A stretch of 64,000 nucleotides of DNA from contig NZ_JAENHO010000003.1 in assembly GCF_016785085.1 (NCBI RefSeq), positions 434,001 through 498,000 of the forward strand. Reading direction: 5' to 3'. The position numbers and the translations under genes were made by a program. Positions 8,028 to 15,956 of this stretch are shown here, one piece after another. This stretch comes from Paractinoplanes lichenicola. Its GTDB lineage: Bacteria; Actinomycetota; Actinomycetes; Mycobacteriales; Micromonosporaceae. Position 1 is the stretch's first letter. The number at the start of each line of letters is the position of its first letter. Under the pieces are notes generated by a model. That model worked only from the letters and a program-made list of their open reading frames with translations. It made no database searches and was not told the DNA's origin.

Positions 8028-9071
8028 TCAGATTACGGGCTCGCTGTCACCGAGCGTCACCGTCGGGAGGTGGCCGTCGAAGTCGACCGCCGAATACAGG
8101 GCCAGCTTCTCCAGGCGGTGGTACGAGTCGATGACCCGGATCGTGCCGCTCTTGGACCGCATCACGATCGACTGGGTGTGCGCCCCGCCCGACCGGTAGC
8201 GCACGCCCTTGAGCAGGTCGCCCGAGGTCACGCCGGTGGCCACGAAGAAGCAGTTGTCGCCGGTGACCAGGTCGTCGGTGGTCAGCACCCGGTCGAGGTC
8301 GTGCCCCGCGGCCAGCGCCTTCTCGCGCTCGGCGTCGTCGCGCGGCCACAGCTTGGCCTGGATCGTGCCGCCCAGGCACTTGAGCGCGCACGCCGCCGTG
8401 ATGCCCTCGGGTGTGCCGCCGATGCCCATCAGCACGTCCACGTCGGACTCGAGCCGGGCCGCCGAGATCGCCCCCGCGATGTCGCCGTCGGAGATGAACT
8501 TGATGTTGGCGCCGGCCTGACGGACCTCCTCGACCAGCTGCGCGTGGCGCGGGCGGTCGAGGATGCAGACGGTCACGTCGGAGATGCTGGAGCGCTTGGC
8601 CCGGGCGATCCGCTTGAGGTTCTCGGCGGTGCCGGCGTTGATGTCGACGACGTCGGCGCAGTCCGGCCCGACGGCGATCTTCTCCATGTAGAAGACGGCG
8701 CTGGGGTCGAACATCGCGCCCCGCTCGGCCACGGCCAGCACGGCCACCGCGCCCGGCATGCCCTTGCTCATCAGCGTCGTGCCGTCGATCGGGTCCACCG
8801 CCACGTCGACCTCGGGCCCGGTGCCGTCGCCCACCTGCTCCCCGTTGAAGAGCATGGGCGCCTCGTCCTTCTCGCCCTCGCCGATCACCACGACCCCGCG
8901 CATCTGAATCGAGTTGATCAGTTTGCGCATGGCGTCGACGGCCGCGCCGTCACCGCCGTTCTTGTCGCCGCGGCCGACCCAGCGGCCCGCCGCCATCGCG
9001 GCGGCCTCGGTGACGCGAACCAGATCGAGGGCGATGTTGCGGTCGAGATCTTGCGGGAACCGTGCGGGCAT
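8028..9071 (-). CDS. glpX: Class II fructose-1,6-bisphosphatase
   Basis: GlpX dephosphorylates fructose 1,6-bisphosphate in gluconeogenesis; actinobacteria generally rely on this class. Metal and substrate motifs are evident: [17 protein letters not shown] near the N terminus, [13 protein letters not shown], and VDPIDGTT for the divalent metal site. Length 347 residues is normal. A GAGGAGG ribosome binding site precedes the ATG. The position beside the DUF4245 gene and near xseAB and ispH is the same as in mycobacteria (Rv1099c). Confidence 0.95.
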   Translation of the reverse strand: MPARFPQDLDRNIALDLVRVTEAAAMAAGRWVGRGDKNGGDGAAVDAMRKLINSIQMRGVVVIGEGEKDEAPMLFNGEQVGDGTGPEVDVAVDPIDGTTLMSKGMPGAVAVLAVAERGAMFDPSAVFYMEKIAVGPDCADVVDINAGTAENLKRIARAKRSSISDVTVCILDRPRHAQLVEEVRQAGANIKFISDGDIAGAISAARLESDVDVLMGIGGTPEGITAACALKCLGGTIQAKLWPRDDAEREKALAAGHDLDRVLTTDDLVTGDNCFFVATGVTSGDLLKGVRYRSGGAHTQSIVMRSKSGTIRVIDSYHRLEKLALYSAVDFDGHLPTVTLGDSEPVI

Positions 9072-9158
9072 GGGCGCCTCCTCGCGACGATGCGGGGCCG
9101 GTGGATGACCCGATCCTCACACGTTCGGATGCGCAAAGTCCCGTGTCAGCGACATGGT

Positions 9159-9165
9159 TAACAAT
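9159..9165 (+). promoter_or_regulatory. -10-like TAACAAT before the DUF4245 gene
   Basis: The element ends 6 nt before GTG 9172, which supports that start and a leaderless mRNA. Confidence 0.4.
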
Positions 9166-9171
9166 GGGTGG

Positions 9172-9744
9172 GTGGAACCCGCATCGCCCGCCGCACCCGC
9201 GACCGCCCCGGCCGACCCGCCCGCGCGCCTCGGCCGCGGCGAGGGGCGCTCGCCCCGAGACATGATCATGTCGCTGGCCGTCCTGCTGATCCCGATCGCG
9301 CTGTTGCTCACCTTCTATCGGCTGGTGCTCGACGGCGACAAGCCGGTCTCCGTCGACGCCGCGCCGACGTTTCAGGAGGCCCAGCGGGCCGGCCTGTTCC
9401 CCGTGCTGACGCCGGCCGGCCTGAGCGACGACTGGCACACCTCGACCGCCACCTTCCGCCGGGCCGAGAACGGCGCGACGCTGCGGGTCGGCTACGTCGA
9501 CCCCGACAAGGACCCGGTGCAGCTGGTGCAGAGCAACGTGCCCTCGGCCACGCTGTTGCCCACCGAGCTGACCAAGGAGGCCGAGCGGGTCGGCACCTTC
9601 CGCTCGCCCGCCGGGGTGTGGCAGCTCTACGACACCCGGCCGGGGGAGCAGGCGCTGGTCCTGGCCGACCAGACCCGCACGATCGTGATCGTCGGCAAGA
9701 CCGACGTCGGCAATCTGGAAACGCTGGCCGGCTCGCTGAAGTAG
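9172..9744 (+). CDS. DUF4245 family membrane-anchored protein (Rv1100-like)
   Basis: The function of this family is unknown. The protein has a Pro/Ala-rich cytoplasmic N terminus, one transmembrane helix (SLAVLLIPIALLLTFYRLVL) and an extracytoplasmic domain with repeated short beta segments such as LRVGYVDPDKDP. The layout fits DUF4245, whose mycobacterial member sits next to glpX. I prefer GTG 9172 because a -10-like hexamer ends 6 nt upstream; ATG 9154 is the longer alternative. It is convergent with xseB with a 4-nt gap. Confidence 0.8.
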   Translation: MEPASPAAPATAPADPPARLGRGEGRSPRDMIMSLAVLLIPIALLLTFYRLVLDGDKPVSVDAAPTFQEAQRAGLFPVLTPAGLSDDWHTSTATFRRAENGATLRVGYVDPDKDPVQLVQSNVPSATLLPTELTKEAERVGTFRSPAGVWQLYDTRPGEQALVLADQTRTIVIVGKTDVGNLETLAGSLK

Positions 9745-9748
9745 GGGG

Positions 9749-9952
9749 TCAGCTCTCGCTGCGGGCGGCGCGGGCGGCCTCGATCCGCTCGCGGGCCCCG
9801 TCGAGCCAGCGCTGGCAGACGTCGGCCAGCTTCTCGCCGCGCTCCCACAGCGCCAGCGACTCCTCCAGCGAGCTGCCGCCCTGCTCCAGCCGCTCGACCA
9901 CGCCGGCCAGCTCGGTGCGGGCCTGCTCGTAGCTCAGCTTCTCGTCACTCAC
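9749..9952 (-). CDS. xseB: Exodeoxyribonuclease VII small subunit
   Basis: XseB partners XseA in exonuclease VII, which degrades single-stranded DNA in both directions. The protein has 67 residues, almost wholly helical, with the family pattern [19 protein letters not shown] and [15 protein letters not shown]. Its start overlaps the xseA stop by 4 nt, so translation is probably coupled. Confidence 0.93.
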   Translation of the reverse strand: MSDEKLSYEQARTELAGVVERLEQGGSSLEESLALWERGEKLADVCQRWLDGARERIEAARAARSES

Positions 9953-11178
9953 TCGTTCTCCCGTACGGCTGCTCGCAGCTCGCCCTCGGCGAGCCGCACC
10001 CTGATCACATCGTCGGCCTTGACCTCGTCGGCCGCGCGCACCACATGCCCGTCGTCGCGCTGCACGATCGCGTAGCCCCGCTGCAGGGTGGCCGCCGGGG
10101 ACAGCGCGCGCAGCCGGGCGACCGTGTGCCGCAGCTCGTCGTCGGCCCGGCGCACCCGGTGCTCGAGGCTGCGCACGGCCCGGTCACGCAGCGCCGTCAC
10201 CTCGGTCGCGCGCTGGTCGATCAGCTGCTCGGGGCGGGCCAGCGAGGGCCGCGAGCGCCACGACTCGATGCGGTGGGTCTCGCGATCGATCAGCGTGAGC
10301 ACGGCCCGGTCGAGCCGGCGCCGGGCGTGTTCGATCAGCTGCGTCTCCTCGCCGAGGTCGGGCACGATGCGCTTGGCCGCGTCGGTCGGCGTGGAGGCGC
10401 GCAGGTCGGCCACGTAGTCGAGCAGCGGCGCGTCGGTCTCGTGGCCGATCGCGCTGACCACCGGGGTGCGGGCGCCGAAGACGGCCCGGCAGAGCGCCTC
10501 GTCGCTGAACGGCAGCAGGTCTTCCACGCTGCCGCCGCCGCGGGCGATCACGATGACGTCGATCGTGTCGTCGTTGTCGAGCACCTTGAGCGCGTCGATG
10601 ATCTGGGGCACCGCGGTGGGGCCCTGCACCGGCACGTTGACCACCCGGAAGTCGACCGAGGGCCAGCGGCGGCGCGTGTTCATCAGCACGTCGCGCTCGG
10701 CGGCGCTGGCCCGGCCGGTGATCAGGCCGATCCGCCCGGGCAGGAACGGCAGCCGGCGCTTGCGCTCGCGGGCGAACAGGCCCTCGGCGGCCAGCAGCTT
10801 CTTCAGCCGTTCGAGGCGGGCCAGCAGCTCGCCCAGCCCGACCTGGCGGATCTCGTCGGCGCGCAGGCTGAGGGTGCCGCGGGCCGGATAGAACTCGGGC
10901 TTGGCGTGCAGCGTGACCCGGGCCCCCTCGCTCAGCCCGGGCGCGCCGGAGTCGAGCACGTCGCGGTGGGCGGTGACGGTGAGGCTGAGGTCGGCCGAGG
11001 GGTCGCGCAGGGTCAGGAAGACCACGGTGGAGCCGGGGCGGCGGCTGATCTGGGCGACCTGGCCGTCGACCCACACCCAGCCCAGCTTGGCGATCCAGGC
11101 GCTGACCTTCTGGCTGACGACGCGGACCGGCCACGGCTCCTCGGCGGAACTCTTGGGCGGCGGCGCGGACTCAGTCAC
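9949..11178 (-). CDS. xseA: Exodeoxyribonuclease VII large subunit
   Basis: The catalytic subunit of exonuclease VII. An N-terminal OB-fold nucleic-acid-binding domain covers about residues 25-115, and the nuclease domain carries [16 protein letters not shown] and [15 protein letters not shown], followed by the family's helical C terminus that binds XseB. The length of 409 residues is normal. The GTG start has a TAGTCT hexamer ending 6 nt upstream, suggesting its own leaderless transcript that begins at the stop codon of the preceding gene. Confidence 0.95.
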   Translation of the reverse strand: MTESAPPPKSSAEEPWPVRVVSQKVSAWIAKLGWVWVDGQVAQISRRPGSTVVFLTLRDPSADLSLTVTAHRDVLDSGAPGLSEGARVTLHAKPEFYPARGTLSLRADEIRQVGLGELLARLERLKKLLAAEGLFARERKRRLPFLPGRIGLITGRASAAERDVLMNTRRRWPSVDFRVVNVPVQGPTAVPQIIDALKVLDNDDTIDVIVIARGGGSVEDLLPFSDEALCRAVFGARTPVVSAIGHETDAPLLDYVADLRASTPTDAAKRIVPDLGEETQLIEHARRRLDRAVLTLIDRETHRIESWRSRPSLARPEQLIDQRATEVTALRDRAVRSLEHRVRRADDELRHTVARLRALSPAATLQRGYAIVQRDDGHVVRAADEVKADDVIRVRLAEGELRAAVRENE

Positions 11179-11184
11179 CCGGCC

Positions 11185-11190
11185 AGACTA
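11185..11190 (-). promoter_or_regulatory. -10 element TAGTCT of xseA
   Basis: The hexamer ends 6 nt before the GTG of xseA and includes the TAG stop codon of the upstream membrane protein gene (11188-11190). Confidence 0.45.
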
Positions 11191-11775
11191 CGGAAGGCCT
11201 CCGACATTCTCGTCGTCCGCCGCCCGGGGCCGGTCGTCCCGGGCGTGCCTCCCGGTGGCGCGCGGCTCGGAGTGGGCCGACGCCCACGGCGACGCGGTCA
11301 CGCGCGGCTTCCGCGGCTTCGCCGGGGCCGGGCGCACCTGGGCCACGACCAGCGCGACGATCACCGCGACGCAGAGCCAGAAGAGCAGATCGGCCACCGT
11401 ACGGGCGGGGTCGAACCGCCACCCGCCGGGATCGCGGGCCAGCATCGTGAACGGGAAGCCGTGCCGGGTCACGTAGCCGCTCGAGCAGCACTCCACCGCG
11501 AGCGCGGGGATCGCCGTGCCGACCAGTCCGGCCAGGGCCACCCCGGCGCCGGCCAGCGCCGCGACACCCGACGGCAGCCGCCCGACGCGGCCCGCGCCGA
11601 GCAGCAGCAGACCCGTGATCAGCAGCACCACGTGGAAGGTCACATACGTGGCCGAGACCAGGCCCATGGCCAGGTTGAGCACGCCGAGCGCCACGCAGGC
11701 CCACCCGAGGATCAGGCGCAGCGTCGCGATCATCGAGGCGAGGGAGCCGGGTTCGTCCTCGGCGGCCTGAGGCAT
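11188..11775 (-). CDS. Small membrane protein with CC extracytoplasmic motif, paralogue of the next gene upstream
   Basis: I do not recognise a named family. There are about four hydrophobic helices in 195 residues. Between the third and fourth lies a conserved-looking loop with a Cys pair, ECCSSGYVTRHGFPFTML. The C-terminal tail of about 45 residues is basic and disordered. The gene upstream on the same strand has the same layout and a matching loop (TCCQFAYISDRGWPYHWL), so the two are probably tandem paralogues. The Cys pair could form a disulfide or bind a ligand; this is inference. Confidence 0.7.
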   Translation of the reverse strand: MPQAAEDEPGSLASMIATLRLILGWACVALGVLNLAMGLVSATYVTFHVVLLITGLLLLGAGRVGRLPSGVAALAGAGVALAGLVGTAIPALAVECCSSGYVTRHGFPFTMLARDPGGWRFDPARTVADLLFWLCVAVIVALVVAQVRPAPAKPRKPRVTASPWASAHSEPRATGRHARDDRPRAADDENVGGLP

Positions 11776-11831
11776 GGGTCCGAGTATCTCGGCAAACGAA
11801 TCCCGTCATCGGCGATTCGCCCCAGATGCAC

Positions 11832-12338
11832 TCAGGGGGTACGCCGGGCCCGGCCGATCAGCACGACCGCCACCACCACGATCAGACCCACGTACGACCA
11901 GATCAGCAGGTCGGCGGCGAGCGTGAGCAGGTCGGCCGTCCAGGAGGCGGACTGGGCCAGCCGGTATGCCGTCTCGGCGTCGTCGGCCACCGCGCCCCGC
12001 TGCAGCCAGTGATAGGGCCACCCGCGGTCGCTGATGTACGCGAACTGGCAGCACGTGCGCGACTGCCCGGCGAGCAGCCCGGCCCCCGTGCCGATCAGCG
12101 CGAACCCGGCCGTCACGGCCCCGGTCAGCAGGCGCGGCAGCCGGATCCGGTGCGGCATCAGCAGCACGAGCCCGCCGGTCGCCAGCACCGCGCCCACCGC
12201 GACGTCGAGCGCGGCGCTGCTCGCGTGCAGGTTGAGCAGAATCCACGTCATGCCGCCGACCAGCGACAACGCACCCAGAATGAACCGCAGTGCGCGTCCC
12301 GTGACGGCCGTTTTGTCCCGCCTGTCCTCGTCAAGCAC
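11832..12338 (-). CDS. Small membrane protein with CC extracytoplasmic motif
   Basis: This 168-residue protein has about four hydrophobic helices and the loop CCQFAYISDRGWPYHWL between the third and fourth, matching its downstream paralogue. I start it at GTG 12338; longer starts reach 12470 but would run back through the ispH promoter and start region. The gene is divergent from ispH with a 97-nt spacer and 56 nt upstream of its paralogue. The function is unknown. Confidence 0.65.
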   Translation of the reverse strand: MLDEDRRDKTAVTGRALRFILGALSLVGGMTWILLNLHASSAALDVAVGAVLATGGLVLLMPHRIRLPRLLTGAVTAGFALIGTGAGLLAGQSRTCCQFAYISDRGWPYHWLQRGAVADDAETAYRLAQSASWTADLLTLAADLLIWSYVGLIVVVAVVLIGRARRTP

Positions 12339-12423
12339 CCGACGAGTATCCCGGTGAACGCCGTCCGGGTCGAGGGCCGCTGTGGCGCTGATCGCAGCCC
12401 GGCCGGGTGTCGGCCCCGGCACG

Positions 12424-12429
12424 TACCAT
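12424..12429 (+). promoter_or_regulatory. -10 element TACCAT of ispH
   Basis: The hexamer ends 6 nt before GTG 12436, which supports that start codon and a leaderless mRNA. Confidence 0.5.
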
Positions 12430-12435
12430 GGCCGG

Positions 12436-13404
12436 GTGAGCGAACCTCGGAAGCGTGTCCTGCTGGCCAAGCCGCGCGGCTACTGCGCGGGTGTCGACCG
12501 TGCGGTGCAGACCGTCGAAGAGGCGCTGAAGCTCTATGGCGCCCCGGTCTACGTGCGTAAGCAGATCGTGCACAACAAACACGTGGTCAGCACGCTCGAG
12601 GCGGCCGGCGCGATCTTCGTGGAGGAGAACGAGGAGGTCCCCGAGGGATCGACAGTCGTCTTCTCGGCCCACGGCGTCGCGCCCGAGGTGCACGAGCAGG
12701 CCAAGGCGCGCAACCTCAAGGCCATCGACGCGACGTGCCCGCTGGTGACGAAGGTGCACCACGAGGCCAAGCGCTTCGCCAAGGACGACTACGACATCCT
12801 GCTCATCGGTCACGAGGGCCACGAGGAGGTCATCGGCACGTCCGGCGAGGCCCCCGCGCACATCCAGCTCGTCGACGGCCCCGACTCGGTCGACCAGGTC
12901 GTCGTGCGCGACCCCTCGAAGGTCGTCTGGCTGTCGCAGACCACGCTCTCGGTCGACGAGACGATGGAGACGGTGGCCCGGCTCAAGACCCGGCTGCCGC
13001 TGCTTCAGTCGCCGCCGAGCGACGACATCTGCTACGCCACGTCGAACCGTCAGCACGTGGTCAAGGAGATCGCGCCCGAGTGCGACGTCGTGATCGTCGT
13101 CGGCTCGACCAATTCCTCCAATTCCGTACGGTTGGTCGAGGTCGCGCTCAACGCCGGTGCTCGGGCCGGCCACCTGGTCGACTACGCCGCCGAGATCCAG
13201 GACGAGTGGCTCGAGGGCGCCACCACGGTCGGCGTCTCGTCCGGCGCCAGCGTCCCCGAAGACCTGGTCATGGAGGTGCTGGGCCACCTGGCCACCCGCG
13301 GCTTCGGCGAGGTCACCGAGTTCACCACGGCCGAGGAACGCCTCACGTTCTCCCTGCCCCAGGAGCTCCGCCGCGACATGAAGGCTGCGGCAGCAAAGGG
13401 CTAG
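12436..13404 (+). CDS. ispH: 4-hydroxy-3-methylbut-2-enyl diphosphate reductase
   Basis: IspH is the last enzyme of the MEP pathway, making isopentenyl and dimethylallyl diphosphate. The three cysteines that bind its iron-sulfur cluster are in GYCAGV (Cys17), DATCPLV and [10 protein letters not shown]. Other signatures are [13 protein letters not shown] and [12 protein letters not shown] chose GTG 12436 because a TACCAT hexamer ends 6 nt upstream and it gives a normal length of 322 residues; an ATG-like start at 12382 adds an unconserved extension. It feeds precursors to enzymes such as the cis-prenyltransferase at 2.1 kb. The TAG stop overlaps the rmuC stop within CTAG. Confidence 0.95.
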   Translation: MSEPRKRVLLAKPRGYCAGVDRAVQTVEEALKLYGAPVYVRKQIVHNKHVVSTLEAAGAIFVEENEEVPEGSTVVFSAHGVAPEVHEQAKARNLKAIDATCPLVTKVHHEAKRFAKDDYDILLIGHEGHEEVIGTSGEAPAHIQLVDGPDSVDQVVVRDPSKVVWLSQTTLSVDETMETVARLKTRLPLLQSPPSDDICYATSNRQHVVKEIAPECDVVIVVGSTNSSNSVRLVEVALNAGARAGHLVDYAAEIQDEWLEGATTVGVSSGASVPEDLVMEVLGHLATRGFGEVTEFTTAEERLTFSLPQELRRDMKAAAAKG

Positions 13405-14534
13405 CTGAGCTCCGGCGCCTGGGGTTGCCTGGGCGCCACCTCGAGCTGGATCGGGGTGGGGATCTCGTCGTCCGAGACGCCCATCTCGGCCAGTTTGCGC
13501 GCGCTGACCAGCACCCGCGATTCCAAGGAGCCGACCGCCCGGTTGTACGCGGTGACGGCCCCGCCCAGCGACGCGCCGAGCTTGCCCACGTGGTCGCCCA
13601 GCGTGGCCAGCCGGGCGTGCAGCTCGCGGGCCAGGCTGTGCACCTCGACCGCGTTGCGGGCCAGCTCCTCCTGTCGCCACGAGAACGCCACCGTGCGCAG
13701 CATGGCGATCAGCGTGGCCGGCGTGGCCAGCACCACGTTGCGCCGGAAGGCGTGCTCCATCACCGCCGGGTCGTGCCGCAGGGCGGCGTCGAGGAACGGG
13801 TCGGCCGGCATGAACAGCACCACGAAGTCGGGCGCCGACTCGAACGCCGTCCAGTACTCCTTGGCCGCCAGCGCGTCGATGTGCGCGCGCAGGTGCCGGG
13901 CGTGCTGATCGAGGAAGCCGTCGCGGGTTCGCTCGTCACGGGCCTCCAACGCCGACAGGTACGCCTCCAGGGGCGCCTTGGCGTCGACGACGACCGTTCG
14001 GCCGCCGTGCAGCTTGACGACCAGATCGGGCCGTACGCCGGAATTGTCCGTTGCCGCCGTGACCTGCTCAGCAAAGTCACAGTGTTCCAGCAGGCCGGCC
14101 GCCTCGACGATCCGGCGCAGCTGGTGCTCGCCCCACCGGCCGCGCACCTGCGGGGTCCGCAGCGCCGCCACCAGTTGCTTGGTCTCGGTGCGCAGCTCGC
14201 CCGAGACCGTGCTCATCGTGCGCACCTGCTCGCGCAGCTCGGCGTACGCGTCCACCCGGTCCCGCTCCAGCTCAGCGACCCTTTCCTCGTAGCGGCGCAG
14301 GGTCTCGTGCAGCGGCGCCACGGCCCGCGCGACGGCCTCCTGGGACTGCGCGGTGGCCTCGTAGGACAGTGAGCGCAGCGACTGCTCGAGGCGTTCCTCG
14401 CCGTCGGCGCGGGCCTGAACCGTGGCCTCGAGCCGCGCTATGTCGGCGGCCGCCCGCAGGCGTGCGGCGAGCCAGCCCAGGGCTCCGCCGACGGCCAAGC
14501 AGACAAGCACTACGACGAGCGTCGAAACAGTCAC
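13401..14534 (-). CDS. rmuC: DNA recombination protein RmuC
   Basis: RmuC proteins limit recombination at inverted repeats and carry a nuclease-like fold. The protein has one N-terminal membrane helix (about 3-18), a coiled coil over about 28-115, and the RmuC domain at about 130-345, with [17 protein letters not shown] and the PD-(D/E)XK-like [12 protein letters not shown] segment. I place the start at GTG 14534, giving 377 residues. The frame stays open far upstream but that part is an antisense reading of other genes. Confidence 0.9.
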   Translation of the reverse strand: MTVSTLVVVLVCLAVGGALGWLAARLRAAADIARLEATVQARADGEERLEQSLRSLSYEATAQSQEAVARAVAPLHETLRRYEERVAELERDRVDAYAELREQVRTMSTVSGELRTETKQLVAALRTPQVRGRWGEHQLRRIVEAAGLLEHCDFAEQVTAATDNSGVRPDLVVKLHGGRTVVVDAKAPLEAYLSALEARDERTRDGFLDQHARHLRAHIDALAAKEYWTAFESAPDFVVLFMPADPFLDAALRHDPAVMEHAFRRNVVLATPATLIAMLRTVAFSWRQEELARNAVEVHSLARELHARLATLGDHVGKLGASLGGAVTAYNRAVGSLESRVLVSARKLAEMGVSDDEIPTPIQLEVAPRQPQAPELS

Positions 14535-14576
14535 ATACCGGAGCCTGCCAGACCCTGGCCACGGGAAATGCGCGGG

Positions 14577-14582
14577 TACCGT
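14577..14582 (+). promoter_or_regulatory. -10 element TACCGT before the gene at 14589
   Basis: The hexamer ends 6 nt before ATG 14589, a leaderless arrangement. Confidence 0.45.
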
Positions 14583-14588
14583 GGAAAC

Positions 14589-15344
14589 ATGAGCGTGTTG
14601 CTGATTCTCGGCATCGTCATTGTCGTCCTCCTCGTGATCCTTCTGGCCCGGCGCAGCGGCGCGGCGTCGCAGCAGACCCGGCTGGAGGACGCGCGCGCCG
14701 AGGCCCAGCGGTGGTACGAGCGGCTCGGCGGCCAGCTGATGAACCTGCACGGTGACGACGCGGCCGCCCGGCAGGCGCTCTCCGACGCGGGCGAGCGCTA
14801 CAACGCGGCCGGCGGTCAGCTGCAGCAGGCCAACTCCGTCAAGCAGTACGAGCTGGCCCGTGAGTCGGCTCTCGAGGGCCTGCAGTACGTGCGAGCCGCG
14901 CGCCTCGCCATGGGCATCGACCCCGGCCCCGACCTGCCGGCGCTCGCCGCCGCCCAGGGCGCGGGTCAGCTCACCAAGGAGCGCGAGGTGAACGTCCAGG
15001 GCCACGCCTACAAGGCGGGCCCGCAGCCCGGCGCCGACACGCCCTACTACTACCCCGGCGGCCGCGTCCAGGGTCGCCCGGTGCCCGCCGGGTGGTATTC
15101 GACGCCGGTCTGGAAGACGGCGCTCGGCGCGGGCGCGGGTGTGCTCGGCGGCATGCTGATCTTCGACGCGCTGCTCTCGCCCGGCTTCGGTGACATGGGC
15201 TACGGCGACGGCTTCTCCGACGGCTACGCCGACGCCGCGCAGGACTTCGGCGGCGACGGCGGCGACATGGGCGGCGGCGACTTCGGTGGTGGCGACTTCG
15301 GCGGCGGAGATTTCGGCGGCGGGGATTTCGGCGGCGACTTCTAG
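14589..15344 (+). CDS. Membrane-anchored protein with C-terminal GGGDFGG repeats
   Basis: I do not recognise the function. An N-terminal helix (residues 4-18) anchors the protein. A helical region follows at about 25-115, then a Tyr/Pro/Gly-rich stretch, and a second hydrophobic segment (AGAGVLGGMLIFDALLS) at about 185-200. The last 55 residues are a low-complexity tail with about five GG(G)DFGG units and a preceding Asp/Gly-rich part. Such tails occur in actinobacterial membrane proteins and may be flexible. The stop TAG is shared, in CTAG, with the convergent gene. Confidence 0.7.
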   Translation: MSVLLILGIVIVVLLVILLARRSGAASQQTRLEDARAEAQRWYERLGGQLMNLHGDDAAARQALSDAGERYNAAGGQLQQANSVKQYELARESALEGLQYVRAARLAMGIDPGPDLPALAAAQGAGQLTKEREVNVQGHAYKAGPQPGADTPYYYPGGRVQGRPVPAGWYSTPVWKTALGAGAGVLGGMLIFDALLSPGFGDMGYGDGFSDGYADAAQDFGGDGGDMGGGDFGGGDFGGGDFGGGDFGGDF

Positions 15345-15889
15345 CCGTCGGCGGGCAGGTATTTGGCCAGCTCGCGGCGCAGGCGTCGCGGGCTCGGCCA
15401 GATCTCGCTGAGGTCGGCCGTGAACGACTGCCCGTCCACCGTCTCGGCCAGCGCGGGCGGCCCGACCTGCTCGTCCTGCACCGGATGCACGACGTCGAGG
15501 TCGACCGGCGTGACCTCGAGCAGGTTCTTGAAGCCCTCCCGGCGCACGGTCACGTGTTTGATGTCGGCCCAGTCGAGCAGGATCGGATCGCTGTCCTGGG
15601 CGGCCAGCTCGAGCCCGCCCGCCGAGACCCGCACCCACGTGGTCAGCGAGCCGCGGGTCGAATACGTGTAGGCCCCGGCCGCGAGCCCGGCCACCACGGC
15701 CGCCTGCAGCGCGGTCTGCCACCAGCGATACCCGGCCCCGCCCGCGCCCAGCAGCGCGGCCAGCGGCGCCACCAGGGCGAACGACAGCATCAGGAGCACA
15801 AAGAGCGCGAGGAACGTCCGCACCGGCGACGACTTGAACAGCACGGCGTCGCGGGCGGGCGCCTCGACCTGCTCGGGCGCGATCGGCAT
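15341..15889 (-). CDS. Membrane protein, possible PH-like C-terminal domain
   Basis: The protein has 182 residues with two close hydrophobic helices at about 24-48 and 58-76, then a soluble part of about 100 residues with alternating strands (TWVRVSAGGLELAAQDSDP, LLDWADIKHVTVRREG). This resembles bacterial PH-like membrane proteins, but the assignment is weak. It ends in CTAG overlap with the preceding gene and lies upstream of no obvious operon partner. Confidence 0.6.
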   Translation of the reverse strand: MPIAPEQVEAPARDAVLFKSSPVRTFLALFVLLMLSFALVAPLAALLGAGGAGYRWWQTALQAAVVAGLAAGAYTYSTRGSLTTWVRVSAGGLELAAQDSDPILLDWADIKHVTVRREGFKNLLEVTPVDLDVVHPVQDEQVGPPALAETVDGQSFTADLSEIWPSPRRLRRELAKYLPADG

Positions 15890-15956
15890 GCGTTCATGCT
15901 GCCCTGCCGCGGGCCCCGGTTCCGGCGAAATCGCCAGAGCCGGGACCCGTGGGACA

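Noticed and set aside
10045..12012. A 655-codon frame on the plus strand over xseA
   Set aside because: It is antisense to xseA and has low-complexity composition typical of shadow frames.
13401..15722. A 773-codon frame reading through rmuC into upstream genes
   Set aside because: The first half is antisense to the gene at 14589 and overlaps another gene; only the RmuC part from GTG 14534 has homology and sensible composition.
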